DNA of 44,924 nucleotides from Microcaldota archaeon (GTDB lineage: Archaea; Micrarchaeota; Micrarchaeia; Micrarchaeales; Micrarchaeaceae), in assembly GCA_021801905.1 (NCBI GenBank), contig JAKABJ010000002.1, positions 1-44,924 on the forward strand, given 5' to 3'. The position numbers and the translations under genes are program-made. Positions 24,323 through 32,795 of the stretch are shown in pieces (the first letter of the stretch is position 1; each line of letters starts with the position of its first letter). Under the pieces are notes generated by a model. That model was not told the DNA's origin and ran no database searches. It saw only the letters and a list, made by a program, of their open reading frames with translations.

Positions 24323-25294
24323 TCAAATCCGCAAACCAAATATAAGCATATATGCAATAACGCCTACAAAAACTCCGAAAAGGAGCGGAGGTATTGCTGG
24401 AAGCGCCCTCTTGTACCTTCTTAATATGAATGTAGTGAGTATAAGCCCGAACACAGCCCCGCCTATTACAAAGAAGCTTAGAGTAAAATTGAGATTGAGG
24501 CTGTATGCAGAGACCGCAACCATCAAAGGTATTGCAAGGTCGCCAGTCCCAAGCTCGACTCTTGCTGCAATAGGAAGCATCCCTTGCATATATAGCCTCT
24601 TCGCAGTGCCTTTAAGCTGCCCTTTTGCCTCTTTTTCAAACTCTTTTACCTGGCTGCTTGTGAATTCGCTTTTTGGGATTGCTTCTATCTCATTCACCCC
24701 TATCAGAAATGCGAGATTTCTTGATGACATTGCTTTGGCCATGGTGACCATGTGCTTTGTTATGAATACCGCTATGAAATCGTATACTGCAATTATGGCC
24801 ATGAACAGCAATGATACTGCAAAACCAAAGCTGATCCCCAAGACGACGCCTACGCCTATGCTTGCTATTATGGCAACGCTATTGCGCAGATACTGCCATC
24901 TGTTTTTTGCAACTACAAGCGCTAGCGCTGCGGCTACGCCGATTATAAAGTTGGTTGTTATTCCTGCGCCGAATACTGTGAAGAGGGTGCTGCTCGTAAT
25001 TTCTCCAGAGATTATAAGAAAAACAAAAAATGAAGCCAGGAAGACCACTCCGCCCTCTATCAGTATAAACAGCTTGTCTCCTTTATAGACTTTTAGTATT
25101 AGCATTAGCGCAGCCGCCACTACCACTATATATATCGCATAGAAGAGCACACCTGTAGCAGAAGAAACAACTTGCGCACTCATCACCTGTTGATAAGTTG
25201 CCCCTGAAAAAAGCATGCTGGCCAGCAGCAGCCCAAAGAACTGGACGATCAGGAACATTACAAGTATCTGAAGTATCTGGCGTGTCTCTATCAT
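24323..25294 (-). CDS. Presenilin/signal-peptide-peptidase-like intramembrane aspartyl protease
   Basis: The 323-residue protein has nine hydrophobic helices. The two catalytic aspartates are in AVYDFIAV (Asp172) and LGTGDLAIP (Asp252, the GxGD motif). Near the C terminus LPAIPPLL is the counterpart of the PAL motif, with PAI replacing PAL. Archaeal homologues (COG3389) cleave substrate helices in the membrane. The ATG at 25294 is chosen over a TTG four codons earlier. It lies 30 bases after MCM and before the extracellular S16 protease, so two membrane proteases may act in sequence on the same peptides. Confidence 0.9.
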   Translation of the reverse strand: MIETRQILQILVMFLIVQFFGLLLASMLFSGATYQQVMSAQVVSSATGVLFYAIYIVVVAAALMLILKVYKGDKLFILIEGGVVFLASFFVFLIISGEITSSTLFTVFGAGITTNFIIGVAAALALVVAKNRWQYLRNSVAIIASIGVGVVLGISFGFAVSLLFMAIIAVYDFIAVFITKHMVTMAKAMSSRNLAFLIGVNEIEAIPKSEFTSSQVKEFEKEAKGQLKGTAKRLYMQGMLPIAARVELGTGDLAIPLMVAVSAYSLNLNFTLSFFVIGGAVFGLILTTFILRRYKRALPAIPPLLFGVFVGVIAYMLIFGLRI

Positions 25295-25324
25295 TCGTAA
25301 TGGCAAGTTTACCCCTACTTATTA

Positions 25325-27385
25325 TTATTCGGTATCGTGGCGTATTATTTTCACTATTCCAGGCTTTGGACGGAAGATATCTCCGCTCCTCTCAAGCTCC
25401 ACAAGATACCTGTTCAGCGAATCTACGTCTATTCCAGATTTCACAGCCTCTTCAGCAAGCTTCTGCGTTTTTGCAGCTCCATCTTCAGCCTCAAGCTTCT
25501 TTATCAAGTTCAATATTATATTTATCCTGTCAACCTTCTCCCTTGGCATTCCTGTCATTATCGCATCTAGATCCATCCTGCCGGACCTGTCTACAGCAAG
25601 GGTCTTTAGCATGAACTCGTTGAGCGAGATTGCTATATCGGCATCCTCTACTTCTACAATGCCAGACAGTCTTGATTTTGCGCTCGCCTCCCCCATCCTT
25701 ATCAGGCCTTCTATCTGCCTGGGAGTAATCGGTGTAACTCCTTCCTTGGCGCCCAGCTTCCTAAGCTCCAGATAATAATTTTCTATTTTCTTGGATGCCT
25801 CCTGCGAAAGCCTAGGGTTGATATTTTTCTTAGCGTATGCTATATATTTCCTTACAATTTCGCCATCTACAGGGGGTTTCTGGACCTGTTCATAATTCTT
25901 TATATTAGAAAGCTCAGCTCCAGCTGCGCCATGCTGCACCAGTATATGCTGTGCTATGTTTCTATCCAGCTCCTCATCCATTATGTCTTTTATGGGAAAT
26001 ACTAGGTCAAATCTTGACAGCAATGTTGGAGGAATGTCGAATTGCTCTGCAGGGTATTTGTTCTGGTCAAACCTTCCGAATTTTGGGTTTGCAGCTGCCA
26101 GTACTGCGGTTTTTGCCGTGAATGTTGCTATTATTCCAGCCTTTGCAACGCTTATAGTTTGCGACTCTAGGGCTTCGTGCAGCGCAGCCTTGTCTTCATC
26201 GTTTACCTTGTCAAATTCGTCTATTGCTACAGTTCCACCGGATCCAAGAACAAGCGCTCCGGCTTTCAGGGTCCACCCTCCTTCAGAAAAGTCATCTCTT
26301 TCTGCAACTGCCGTCATTCCGCCTCCGGTCACGGATTTTCCGCTCACATATATTCCTTTTGGCACAAGCCTGGATACGGATTGCAATATTCTTGTTTTTG
26401 CGCTTCCAGGGTCTCCTATTAGCAGTATGTGCATGTCTGACCTTATCGGGCCTCCGTCTATGAGTGTCTTATTAGGAGTGCCTCCAAAAAGCTGCAATGT
26501 TACCGCCCTCTTTATCTCTTCATGGCCGAATATTGATGGCGCTATAGATTTCGAAAGCTTATCGAATATCTTTGGATCCTTCCCAAGCTCTTTAATAAGC
26601 CTCTCTTCTTCTTGGGTTATCTGAAGTTCTGCAAATTCTTTCTGCTTTGGAATAATTGAAACAGCATCCAAGTACATGGAGTATATGTCCTTTTCCAGTT
26701 TGCCTTTTGTATTCCTCCTGGGCCTTATTCTTAATATTCCTGTAAGTTCAATCCTGTCCCCGGGTATTACCGTATTTACAAGATCATCTTCCATCCAAAC
26801 TTCAAGTTGCCATGTTGGAGCGCTGCCCCTCAATTTTTCAAGCGGGTCCTGAACTGCTATTTTTTGGAGATTGATGAATTCTGATTCTTCTGCGACCTGC
26901 TTAAGCGAGCGTCTCTTGCAGCTTGGGCAAAACTCAGGCATTTCATCTTTGCCAGACCTTACCTTATAAATGGTGCTGCAATAGCTGCATTTGTAGGATC
27001 CGATCTTTACCATAGGGCTTATCTCAGACCTCTTAACTATCAGCCCGTCAAGCATTATCAATTTGTTTATCAGGGCAGATCCAACATCCTGGACGAGAGG
27101 CGCATTTACATTCTGGCCGAAAATTCGCACATTTACCTCTTTGCCGGAGAGGTCCGTATCTACCATTTTTCCCCTAAGAGATTCTGTTGCAGCCTCAAGC
27201 ACAGGATCGGGTTGTTCTATCAATGATTCTGCTATCTCTGGATCGAATTTTATTATATCTGCAAAATTTACCTGCAATGACCTCTTATCTGGAAAAGAGA
27301 TTATAAGAGACCTTATCTGATCAGAATAGTATCTCTCGAAAAAGTCGTCAAATTTTGCCTTCAGCGGCTCAAGAGCAGAATCCAA
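25325..27385 (-). CDS. mcm: Replicative helicase MCM
   Basis: The 686-residue AAA+ helicase has an N-terminal domain with a zinc ribbon (C133, C136, C153, C156) and Walker A GDPGSAKT (about 324-331). Walker B is VAIDEFDK (about 386-393), the arginine finger is LLSRFDLVF, and a C-terminal winged helix ends the chain. As a homohexamer it unwinds DNA at the fork. The start is taken as TTG 27385 (LDSALEPLKAKFDDFF). The TATTATAAATTT box near 27422-27433 would place transcription start near 27400, downstream of the earlier ATG at 27424. That start remains less certain. It leads the presenilin-like and S16 genes. Confidence 0.95.
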   Translation of the reverse strand: MDSALEPLKAKFDDFFERYYSDQIRSLIISFPDKRSLQVNFADIIKFDPEIAESLIEQPDPVLEAATESLRGKMVDTDLSGKEVNVRIFGQNVNAPLVQDVGSALINKLIMLDGLIVKRSEISPMVKIGSYKCSYCSTIYKVRSGKDEMPEFCPSCKRRSLKQVAEESEFINLQKIAVQDPLEKLRGSAPTWQLEVWMEDDLVNTVIPGDRIELTGILRIRPRRNTKGKLEKDIYSMYLDAVSIIPKQKEFAELQITQEEERLIKELGKDPKIFDKLSKSIAPSIFGHEEIKRAVTLQLFGGTPNKTLIDGGPIRSDMHILLIGDPGSAKTRILQSVSRLVPKGIYVSGKSVTGGGMTAVAERDDFSEGGWTLKAGALVLGSGGTVAIDEFDKVNDEDKAALHEALESQTISVAKAGIIATFTAKTAVLAAANPKFGRFDQNKYPAEQFDIPPTLLSRFDLVFPIKDIMDEELDRNIAQHILVQHGAAGAELSNIKNYEQVQKPPVDGEIVRKYIAYAKKNINPRLSQEASKKIENYYLELRKLGAKEGVTPITPRQIEGLIRMGEASAKSRLSGIVEVEDADIAISLNEFMLKTLAVDRSGRMDLDAIMTGMPREKVDRINIILNLIKKLEAEDGAAKTQKLAEEAVKSGIDVDSLNRYLVELERSGDIFRPKPGIVKIIRHDTE

Positions 27386-27504
27386 ACTAACACCAAAACA
27401 ACAGAGATGAAGTACACAATGCAAATTTATAATATTGTACTATAATGTATTAATTATAATGTCGCCTTTTTATTACATATAATAGAAATTGTTTAGTGGT
27501 AGTA

Positions 27505-29145
27505 ATGGAGGACCAATGCAAGATAGTGGTAACAGCGGCTCTGCCTTACTCTTATTCGATACCGCACCTGGGCAATTTTGTAGGGTCTATTTTGCCGGCA
27601 GATGTTTATTATAAGTATTTGAAGATGTCGCAAAAGGATGCAATCTTTATTTGTGGATCTGATCAGCATGGAACTTCAGGAGAAGCAACTGCAATAAAAG
27701 CGAACACTACCCCGGATATACTTTCTGAAGAGATACATTCTAGGCTTAAGGAAATATTCTCAAAATATAACTGCACATTTACTTATTACGGTAAAACCCA
27801 CACTGAACAAAATCGCAGCGTTGTCTACGAAATATTCAAGGCGCTTGATAACCATTCCTATATAGTGGAAGTCGAAAACATAATGCCGTATTGCAATAAT
27901 AATCAGATGTACCTTGCTGATACTCTTATAGAAGGCACGTGCCCTTACTGCAAATATAATGGTGCAAAGGGGAACCAGTGCGAGAATTGCGGCAGGCTTC
28001 TAGAACCGCAGCAGCTAGTAGAGCCGCATTGCACCATATGCGGAAATAAAGATCTTGTATTTAAATCTGTAAAGAGCCTTGCGCTTGCGCTGGATAAGCT
28101 CCAGGACAAGATTTTCACATTCATAAACAGCAGCTTAGGCAATCATTGGAGCAAGAATTCGGTTAATAAGCCAATATCTTACATAAAAGAAGGCCTTAAA
28201 CCTAGAGAGATAACAAGAAATACGAAGTGGGGTTTTTCTGTTCCGAAGAAAGGTTACGAAGATCAGAACATATATGTTTGGTTCGACGCGTTGATAGGGT
28301 ATATTGGCATAACCAAAGAATGGGATGAGAGCAGATGGGAGGGCTATTGGAAGGGCAGGGGCAACCGCATAATACATTTTATGGGTAAAGATAATATTGA
28401 ATTCCACACATTGGTATGGCCAGGCATACTTATAGGAGCAGACCTTGGTTTTACAATGCCGACCACAATAAGAGCTTCAGAGTACCTGCTTTCAAAGGGG
28501 CTTAAATTCTCTAAAAGCAGAGGTGCTGGATTAGATATGGAAAAAGCGATACAGATTTTGCCTGCAGATTATTGGAGGTTTATGCTGATGTACTTATACC
28601 CTGAAACCGCAGACACAGACCTTTCCGACAGCCTTGCTTTGCAGATAATAAACGGGGTAATAAATGACAATATAGGCAATTTGATAAATAGAGTTATGAA
28701 GTTTGCCAAAGAAAATTCCAAATTGCTAACTTTGGACTGCAGAGCTCCGGCAGAAATAGGGCGCGTTGGAGAGATATTTGAAAAATACATTAAGTGCTTT
28801 GATTCTTTTGCGCTTAGGGAGGCACTCCAATCCATAGTTGAGCTTTCATCGTTAGGAAATTCGCTGATCGGAAACCAAAAGCCATGGCTTCGCATAAAGG
28901 ATGCAAAAAATCATGCGGCATTGTCTGCAGAATTATCCGACTTGCTATCAATAGTCTATACTTTAGGAGTACTGCTATGGCCTTTTACCCCTAAGAAAAG
29001 CGCGGATATTCTGGCTTATTTTGGGATAGAAAAAGAGCCGAATTTTGAAATGCTGAAGGATAAGCCATTATTTAATAGGGAAAAGGAGGTTATTCCTCTT
29101 TTTGAGAAAATTGATGATAAGAAAGGCGCTTTTACTCTTGGTTAG
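27505..29145 (+). CDS. metG: Methionyl-tRNA synthetase catalytic chain
   Basis: The 546-residue class I synthetase starts at ATG 27505. The HIGH motif is HLGN in ALPYSYSIPHLGNFVG, the KMSKS motif is KFSKSRG, and the connective-peptide knuckles show CPYC, CENCG and a following CTICG. The tRNA anticodon-binding helical domain is complete. The C-terminal EMAP/Arc1-like domain of longer MetRS enzymes is missing and is encoded separately by the convergent gene at 29210-29533. It charges initiator and elongator tRNA(Met). Confidence 0.95.
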   Translation: MEDQCKIVVTAALPYSYSIPHLGNFVGSILPADVYYKYLKMSQKDAIFICGSDQHGTSGEATAIKANTTPDILSEEIHSRLKEIFSKYNCTFTYYGKTHTEQNRSVVYEIFKALDNHSYIVEVENIMPYCNNNQMYLADTLIEGTCPYCKYNGAKGNQCENCGRLLEPQQLVEPHCTICGNKDLVFKSVKSLALALDKLQDKIFTFINSSLGNHWSKNSVNKPISYIKEGLKPREITRNTKWGFSVPKKGYEDQNIYVWFDALIGYIGITKEWDESRWEGYWKGRGNRIIHFMGKDNIEFHTLVWPGILIGADLGFTMPTTIRASEYLLSKGLKFSKSRGAGLDMEKAIQILPADYWRFMLMYLYPETADTDLSDSLALQIINGVINDNIGNLINRVMKFAKENSKLLTLDCRAPAEIGRVGEIFEKYIKCFDSFALREALQSIVELSSLGNSLIGNQKPWLRIKDAKNHAALSAELSDLLSIVYTLGVLLWPFTPKKSADILAYFGIEKEPNFEMLKDKPLFNREKEVIPLFEKIDDKKGAFTLG

Positions 29146-29209
29146 GTTTTTCTTGAGTGAATGCCGACTTTTGGTTTATCTTTTGTTATTTATTTTATGC
29201 ATAAGTGCA

Positions 29210-29533
29210 TCATCGCACCCTGCTGCCTGGTGGAATTTCTTTATCGCTTAAAAGCACAGATACCACAGCATCGCTCTCGGCTGCAAGAACCATTCCTTCA
29301 GATGAAAAGCCCGCTATATTTTTTGGTTCTATGTTTACCAAGACAATGACATTTTTACCTATCAGTTCGTCTTTCTGATAAGCATTCTTTATACCTGCGG
29401 CTATATTTTTTATTCCCAATTCGCCCAAGTCTATCTTTAGGCCATACATGGGTTTGCGTGATTCCAATTCCACGACTTCTATTATTTTACCAACTCTTAT
29501 GTCAAGAGATAAAAAATCGTTTATTGTTGCCAT
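29210..29533 (-). CDS. MetRS-beta tRNA-binding protein (EMAP-II-like OB fold)
   Basis: The 107-residue OB-fold protein has FLSLDIRVGKIIEVVE, KPMYGLKIDLGELGIKNIAAGI and the GKNVIVLVNIEPKNIAGFSSEGM block. These typify the C-terminal dimerisation and tRNA-binding domain of MetRS (also CsaA and Arc1p). Encoded separately, it presumably associates with MetG to raise tRNA affinity. The genes converge, with 64 bases between stops, so they are not co-transcribed, but proximity supports the link. Confidence 0.9.
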   Translation of the reverse strand: MATINDFLSLDIRVGKIIEVVELESRKPMYGLKIDLGELGIKNIAAGIKNAYQKDELIGKNVIVLVNIEPKNIAGFSSEGMVLAAESDAVVSVLLSDKEIPPGSRVR

Positions 29534-29595
29534 TTACCCCTTCATGAGTTCTTGTTAAGGATATAAATACCTATCTAGATGAGAGTCCTGGAGCA

Positions 29596-29620
29596 GGCTT
29601 TGTTGAAAAAGTCAAATTTT
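29596..29620 (+). repeat. Solo insertion-sequence end
   Basis: The sequence beginning GGCTTTGTTGAAAAAGTC is identical at 21 of 25 positions to the IS end at 8471-8495. No transposase or partner end is next to it. It sits in the gap between the MetRS-beta gene and the gene at 29696, and probably marks an excised or decayed element. Confidence 0.55.
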
Positions 29621-29695
29621 GTTGATAAAGTAAGACTAAATCAAAAACCCACTGAAACAATAACATATTAATATCTTAAAAATTAAAATCCATAT

Positions 29696-30202
29696 ATGTA
29701 TATGGATGATATGCATGCGGTAGGGCCAGCTAGCCGTTTTAGTAAACTGATTGAGGGGAAATTTGAAGAGACCGCTTTCAATATTCCTGTAATTTTATGC
29801 GAAGTTGCAGAGCTAAAGGAGTACAATAAAAATCCTGGAATCAATTTCACTGTAACTCCTGCCGGTAGACTAAAGCTTATTGTAGAAGCCCCTGATAGAA
29901 AAATCGCTCCAATGAGCTTGTTTATATATGCAGAAGGGGATGAAAACCTTAGGAGATTGGAGGAGTTGCGATTGGCTCTGGAAAATGGAGGAGCTCCTCG
30001 CATATATACAATTGATAACATTACAAAAAGAGTTTCCAAAAACCCATTCTATGAATGGCATTTGAGCACCTCCATAAAAAATGGTGAAATTCCGATAAAA
30101 GGAATGAATTTGAAAACAGGAATTGCCCATATAGGAGGCATGTTGAGGAACAACCCGCATGAGCAGCATGTGCCCCCTTTGGAAACCTGGTATAGAACAT
30201 AA
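29696..30202 (+). CDS. Hypothetical protein, unknown family
   Basis: The 168-residue soluble protein has no signal or membrane segment. It begins MYMDDMHAVGP and has a mixed alpha/beta composition, with ELRLALENGGAPRIYTID in the middle and a polar ending (HEQHVPPLETWYRT). No domain is recognised. A TATA-like CATATTAATAT about 25-30 bases upstream indicates a leaderless start at 29696; two further in-frame ATGs follow within six codons. It is transcribed toward the eS8 cluster but has its own spacing and an IS end upstream. Confidence 0.55.
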   Translation: MYMDDMHAVGPASRFSKLIEGKFEETAFNIPVILCEVAELKEYNKNPGINFTVTPAGRLKLIVEAPDRKIAPMSLFIYAEGDENLRRLEELRLALENGGAPRIYTIDNITKRVSKNPFYEWHLSTSIKNGEIPIKGMNLKTGIAHIGGMLRNNPHEQHVPPLETWYRT

Positions 30203-30263
30203 AGGAAAACTATAAATAGTTTAATTTATTATCTAAACTACTTATTTTGTATTAGTTAGTGAT

Positions 30264-30665
30264 ATGATGAGCCAATTTGGAGTGCAAATGCACATGAAGT
30301 CCAACACCAAAGGTGCTGGAAATGGAAAAAGAGTTATAAAGTCCAGAGATAAAAGGAGGGCGGAGATAGGAAGCTATTTCTCAGCTACTAAGATGACTGA
30401 GAAGAATGTTGTAAGAGCACACAGGATGAGAGGCGGATCTGTAAGGATGGCACTAAAGGGCGCAGGATTTGTGAATCTGCTTACTGGAGAAGGCTACAAG
30501 AAAACAAAAATAACAGGAGTCCTCGAATCAAAAGACAATAGGAACTTTGCAAGGCAGAACATAATAACAAAAGGCACTATAATAAACACTGAAGCCGGAA
30601 AAGCAGAGGTAATAAACAGGCCTGGAAGAGAAGGGAGCATTAATGCAAGACTTATAAAAGCGTGA
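30264..30665 (+). CDS. rps8e: Ribosomal protein eS8
   Basis: The 133-residue protein has eS8 signatures: a basic N terminus with KRVIKSRDKRRAEIG, RAHRMRGGSVRMALK, SKDNRNFARQNIITKGTII and the closing RPGREGSINARLIKA. It is an archaeal/eukaryotic 30S protein. Two consecutive ATGs leave the start uncertain by one codon. A TATA-like ACTATAAATAG lies about 50 bases upstream. The next gene begins 6 bases after its stop. Confidence 0.95.
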   Translation: MMSQFGVQMHMKSNTKGAGNGKRVIKSRDKRRAEIGSYFSATKMTEKNVVRAHRMRGGSVRMALKGAGFVNLLTGEGYKKTKITGVLESKDNRNFARQNIITKGTIINTEAGKAEVINRPGREGSINARLIKA

Positions 30666-30671
30666 TTTATT

Positions 30672-31049
30672 TTGCCTGTAGCTGTATATGAGATTGATGC
30701 CTCGGAGGTTGAGTCTTTTAAGAAATTTCTAGAGTATGATCCATATCTGGATAAGGCGCTTAGCGAAGAGGAACTAAAAAAACTAAACAGCGATAAGCTT
30801 GCGAACATAATATTTGCAAGGCAGGAATATAGCTTGAGAGATGGCAGAGCTTTGGGGATGGAAGATGGGAAATATTATCTTTACCTTAAAGCTAACGATG
30901 AATTTCTAGCTCTTGCTCAAGAGAAGCTTCTAAAGAGCTTCAAGAGTATAAAAAGGGCATCGAAAGTGGCAGAAGAAAAGTTCAATGCGATAATTAAAGA
31001 AGAGGAGGACCGAGCAAATGCTGGTGTAGGGGCAATATTCGGTGGCTGA
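30672..31049 (+). CDS. Hypothetical protein between eS8 and carbamoyltransferase
   Basis: The 125-residue acidic, mostly helical protein probably starts at TTG 30672 (VAVYEIDASEVESFKKFL after the initiator). It has a central ARQEYSLRDGRALG and a helical tail ending GVGAIFGG. SRP19 is a frequent neighbour of eS8 in archaea, but the sequence lacks its GRR-type RNA-binding motifs, so I do not assign it. The stop abuts the next gene's ATG (TGAATG), indicating one operon with eS8 and argF. The function is unknown. Confidence 0.6.
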   Translation: MPVAVYEIDASEVESFKKFLEYDPYLDKALSEEELKKLNSDKLANIIFARQEYSLRDGRALGMEDGKYYLYLKANDEFLALAQEKLLKSFKSIKRASKVAEEKFNAIIKEEEDRANAGVGAIFGG

Positions 31050-31952
31050 ATGAACCTAGTGAGTTCGGAAGATCTGTCTAAAGAGGACATAAATAAGATA
31101 TTGAACATTGCCGATAGCCTTATAGAAAATCGCTCAGAGAGGGCCCTGAGAGAACACTCCACGCTTGCGCTGTTATTTGAAAAACCCTCTACTAGAACAA
31201 GAGTTTCTTTTGAAACCGCAATAATACAGCTTGGTGGCGCACCGATATACATAGATGCATCTTCATCCCAGCTGAAGCGCGGTGAAAAAATATCAGATAC
31301 TGCAAAGGTGCTTAGCGGATATTGCGATTTTATAGCAGCCAGAATGTCCAAGCATTCCGATATTTTAGAGATGGCAGGAAGCTCATCCTCCCCTGTTATA
31401 AATGCATTGAGCGACCTTGAGCATCCGACGCAGGCATTGACCGACGTATATACTATAAAACAGCACTTTGGCAACCTGCGCGACGTGAAGATTGCTTTTA
31501 TGGGAGACATCGCAACAAACACTGCAAATTCCTTGATGATAACTGCAGCAAAACTCGGGGCAGAGGTCGCCCTGATAGGACCGGCAGAACAGAGCCCTAA
31601 CGTTACCTATTTCAATAAGGCAAGAGAGTACAGCAAAGTATGGCATTATTATGACTCAATAGAGGAAGGCCTTGATGACGCCGACATAATATATACAGAC
31701 ACTTTTGTAAGCATGGGAAATGAGGATGATGCAGAAAAGAGAAGGAAGTTATTCGCCCCATATCAAGTAAATAGCAAGGCATTATCTTATGCTTCAAAAA
31801 AGGCATTGGTTATGCACTGCTTACCAGCCCACAGAGGAGAGGAGATCACTGCTGACGTGATAGACGGGGATAGGAGCATCGTATGGGAGCAGGCGAAAAA
31901 TAAGCTTCTTATTGCTAAGGCAGTCCTTCTTTTCCTATCAGAAAGAGCATAA
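31050..31952 (+). CDS. argF: Ornithine carbamoyltransferase
   Basis: The 300-residue protein binds carbamoyl phosphate through FEKPSTRTRVSFE (STRTR 47-51) and HPTQ (125-128). It binds ornithine through the SMG loop (221-223) and HCLPAHRG (256-263, with Cys257), which separates it from aspartate carbamoyltransferase. HPTQ replaces the HPCQ usual in OTCases. It makes citrulline, or in reverse works in the arginine deiminase route that yields ATP. No other arginine gene is present in the window, so direction is open. It abuts the unknown gene upstream (TGAATG). Confidence 0.9.
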   Translation: MNLVSSEDLSKEDINKILNIADSLIENRSERALREHSTLALLFEKPSTRTRVSFETAIIQLGGAPIYIDASSSQLKRGEKISDTAKVLSGYCDFIAARMSKHSDILEMAGSSSSPVINALSDLEHPTQALTDVYTIKQHFGNLRDVKIAFMGDIATNTANSLMITAAKLGAEVALIGPAEQSPNVTYFNKAREYSKVWHYYDSIEEGLDDADIIYTDTFVSMGNEDDAEKRRKLFAPYQVNSKALSYASKKALVMHCLPAHRGEEITADVIDGDRSIVWEQAKNKLLIAKAVLLFLSERA

Positions 31953-32036
31953 CTGGCGTGCGGGATCTGGGAAGAGCGCTCTGAATGGATTACAGTTAGG
32001 TTTATAATATTGCATTGGGATTACTCTGCTGGTATT

Positions 32037-32678
32037 ATGGAACTGTTTGGAAGGGTAGCATTAGCAGCGCTTATCTTGATAGTCATATTCAGCTCTGCAA
32101 TAATTATTTACAAATATACGCTGGGCAAACCGGGAACGCTTAATGCTGAGCAGGCGGGACAGGCTGTCCTCAACGATCTTCAGCTCTCCTATCCGAATTC
32201 AACAGTAACTATAATTAACACGAGCAAGGAGAATTCTTCATCGTCTAGCTGGAACATATTTGTAAGCTTGGTTTATAATGCTACAAGCCCCTGCCCGACC
32301 GTCTATCTTGAAGAGTACACATATCCTGCCTTTAATTTTGTGCCCACCATAGCCAACCTATATACAAAAGACTGCATAATATATGGATTGTCCCAGACAA
32401 AGCTCCCTTATTATACTTATCTGATAACCTCTCCTGAAATAGCCATAGCTAAATCTTACAATGCATCTTTCCCATCAGTATTAAGGTATGTGCAGGAGTA
32501 CGGATACCAGAATGTTAAGGTGCATGCTGTGCACTACTCTCTTCTTGGGAATATTCCATTTACAAATGAGACTTTCAAAAACGTTTGGCTCATAAATTAT
32601 ACGGCTGCCGGGGCAAGCTCATCCCAACTACTGATAATGAATGCGACCGGGAGCATACTCTATAATTATACTAATTAA
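32037..32678 (+). CDS. Membrane-anchored extracellular protein, unknown
   Basis: The 213-residue protein starts MELFGRVALAALILIVIF, a single N-terminal membrane helix that probably anchors it. A polar extracellular domain follows with many Asn-X-Ser/Thr sequons and two Cys. The ATG at 32037 is supported by a TTTATAATAT box about 30 bases upstream; a TTG at 32010 lies too close to it. It sits 117 bases before ftsZ, but a promoter-like A/T tract separates them. No family is recognised. Confidence 0.55.
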   Translation: MELFGRVALAALILIVIFSSAIIIYKYTLGKPGTLNAEQAGQAVLNDLQLSYPNSTVTIINTSKENSSSSSWNIFVSLVYNATSPCPTVYLEEYTYPAFNFVPTIANLYTKDCIIYGLSQTKLPYYTYLITSPEIAIAKSYNASFPSVLRYVQEYGYQNVKVHAVHYSLLGNIPFTNETFKNVWLINYTAAGASSSQLLIMNATGSILYNYTN

Positions 32679-32795
32679 TCAGGGAAGTATTGCACGTTTT
32701 TTTAATACTTTTGTTTACTTGCATATATTTCTTATATTAAAGTAAAAATAGTTATACTTTAATAAATAAATGTTCTTGCTTGATTTGAGGCAGTT

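Noticed and set aside
30672-31049. SRP19
   Set aside because: Position after eS8 suggests it, but the protein lacks SRP19 motifs and is acidic and helical.
31050-31952. Aspartate carbamoyltransferase
   Set aside because: HPTQ would fit, but the SMG loop and HCLP motif are ornithine-specific.
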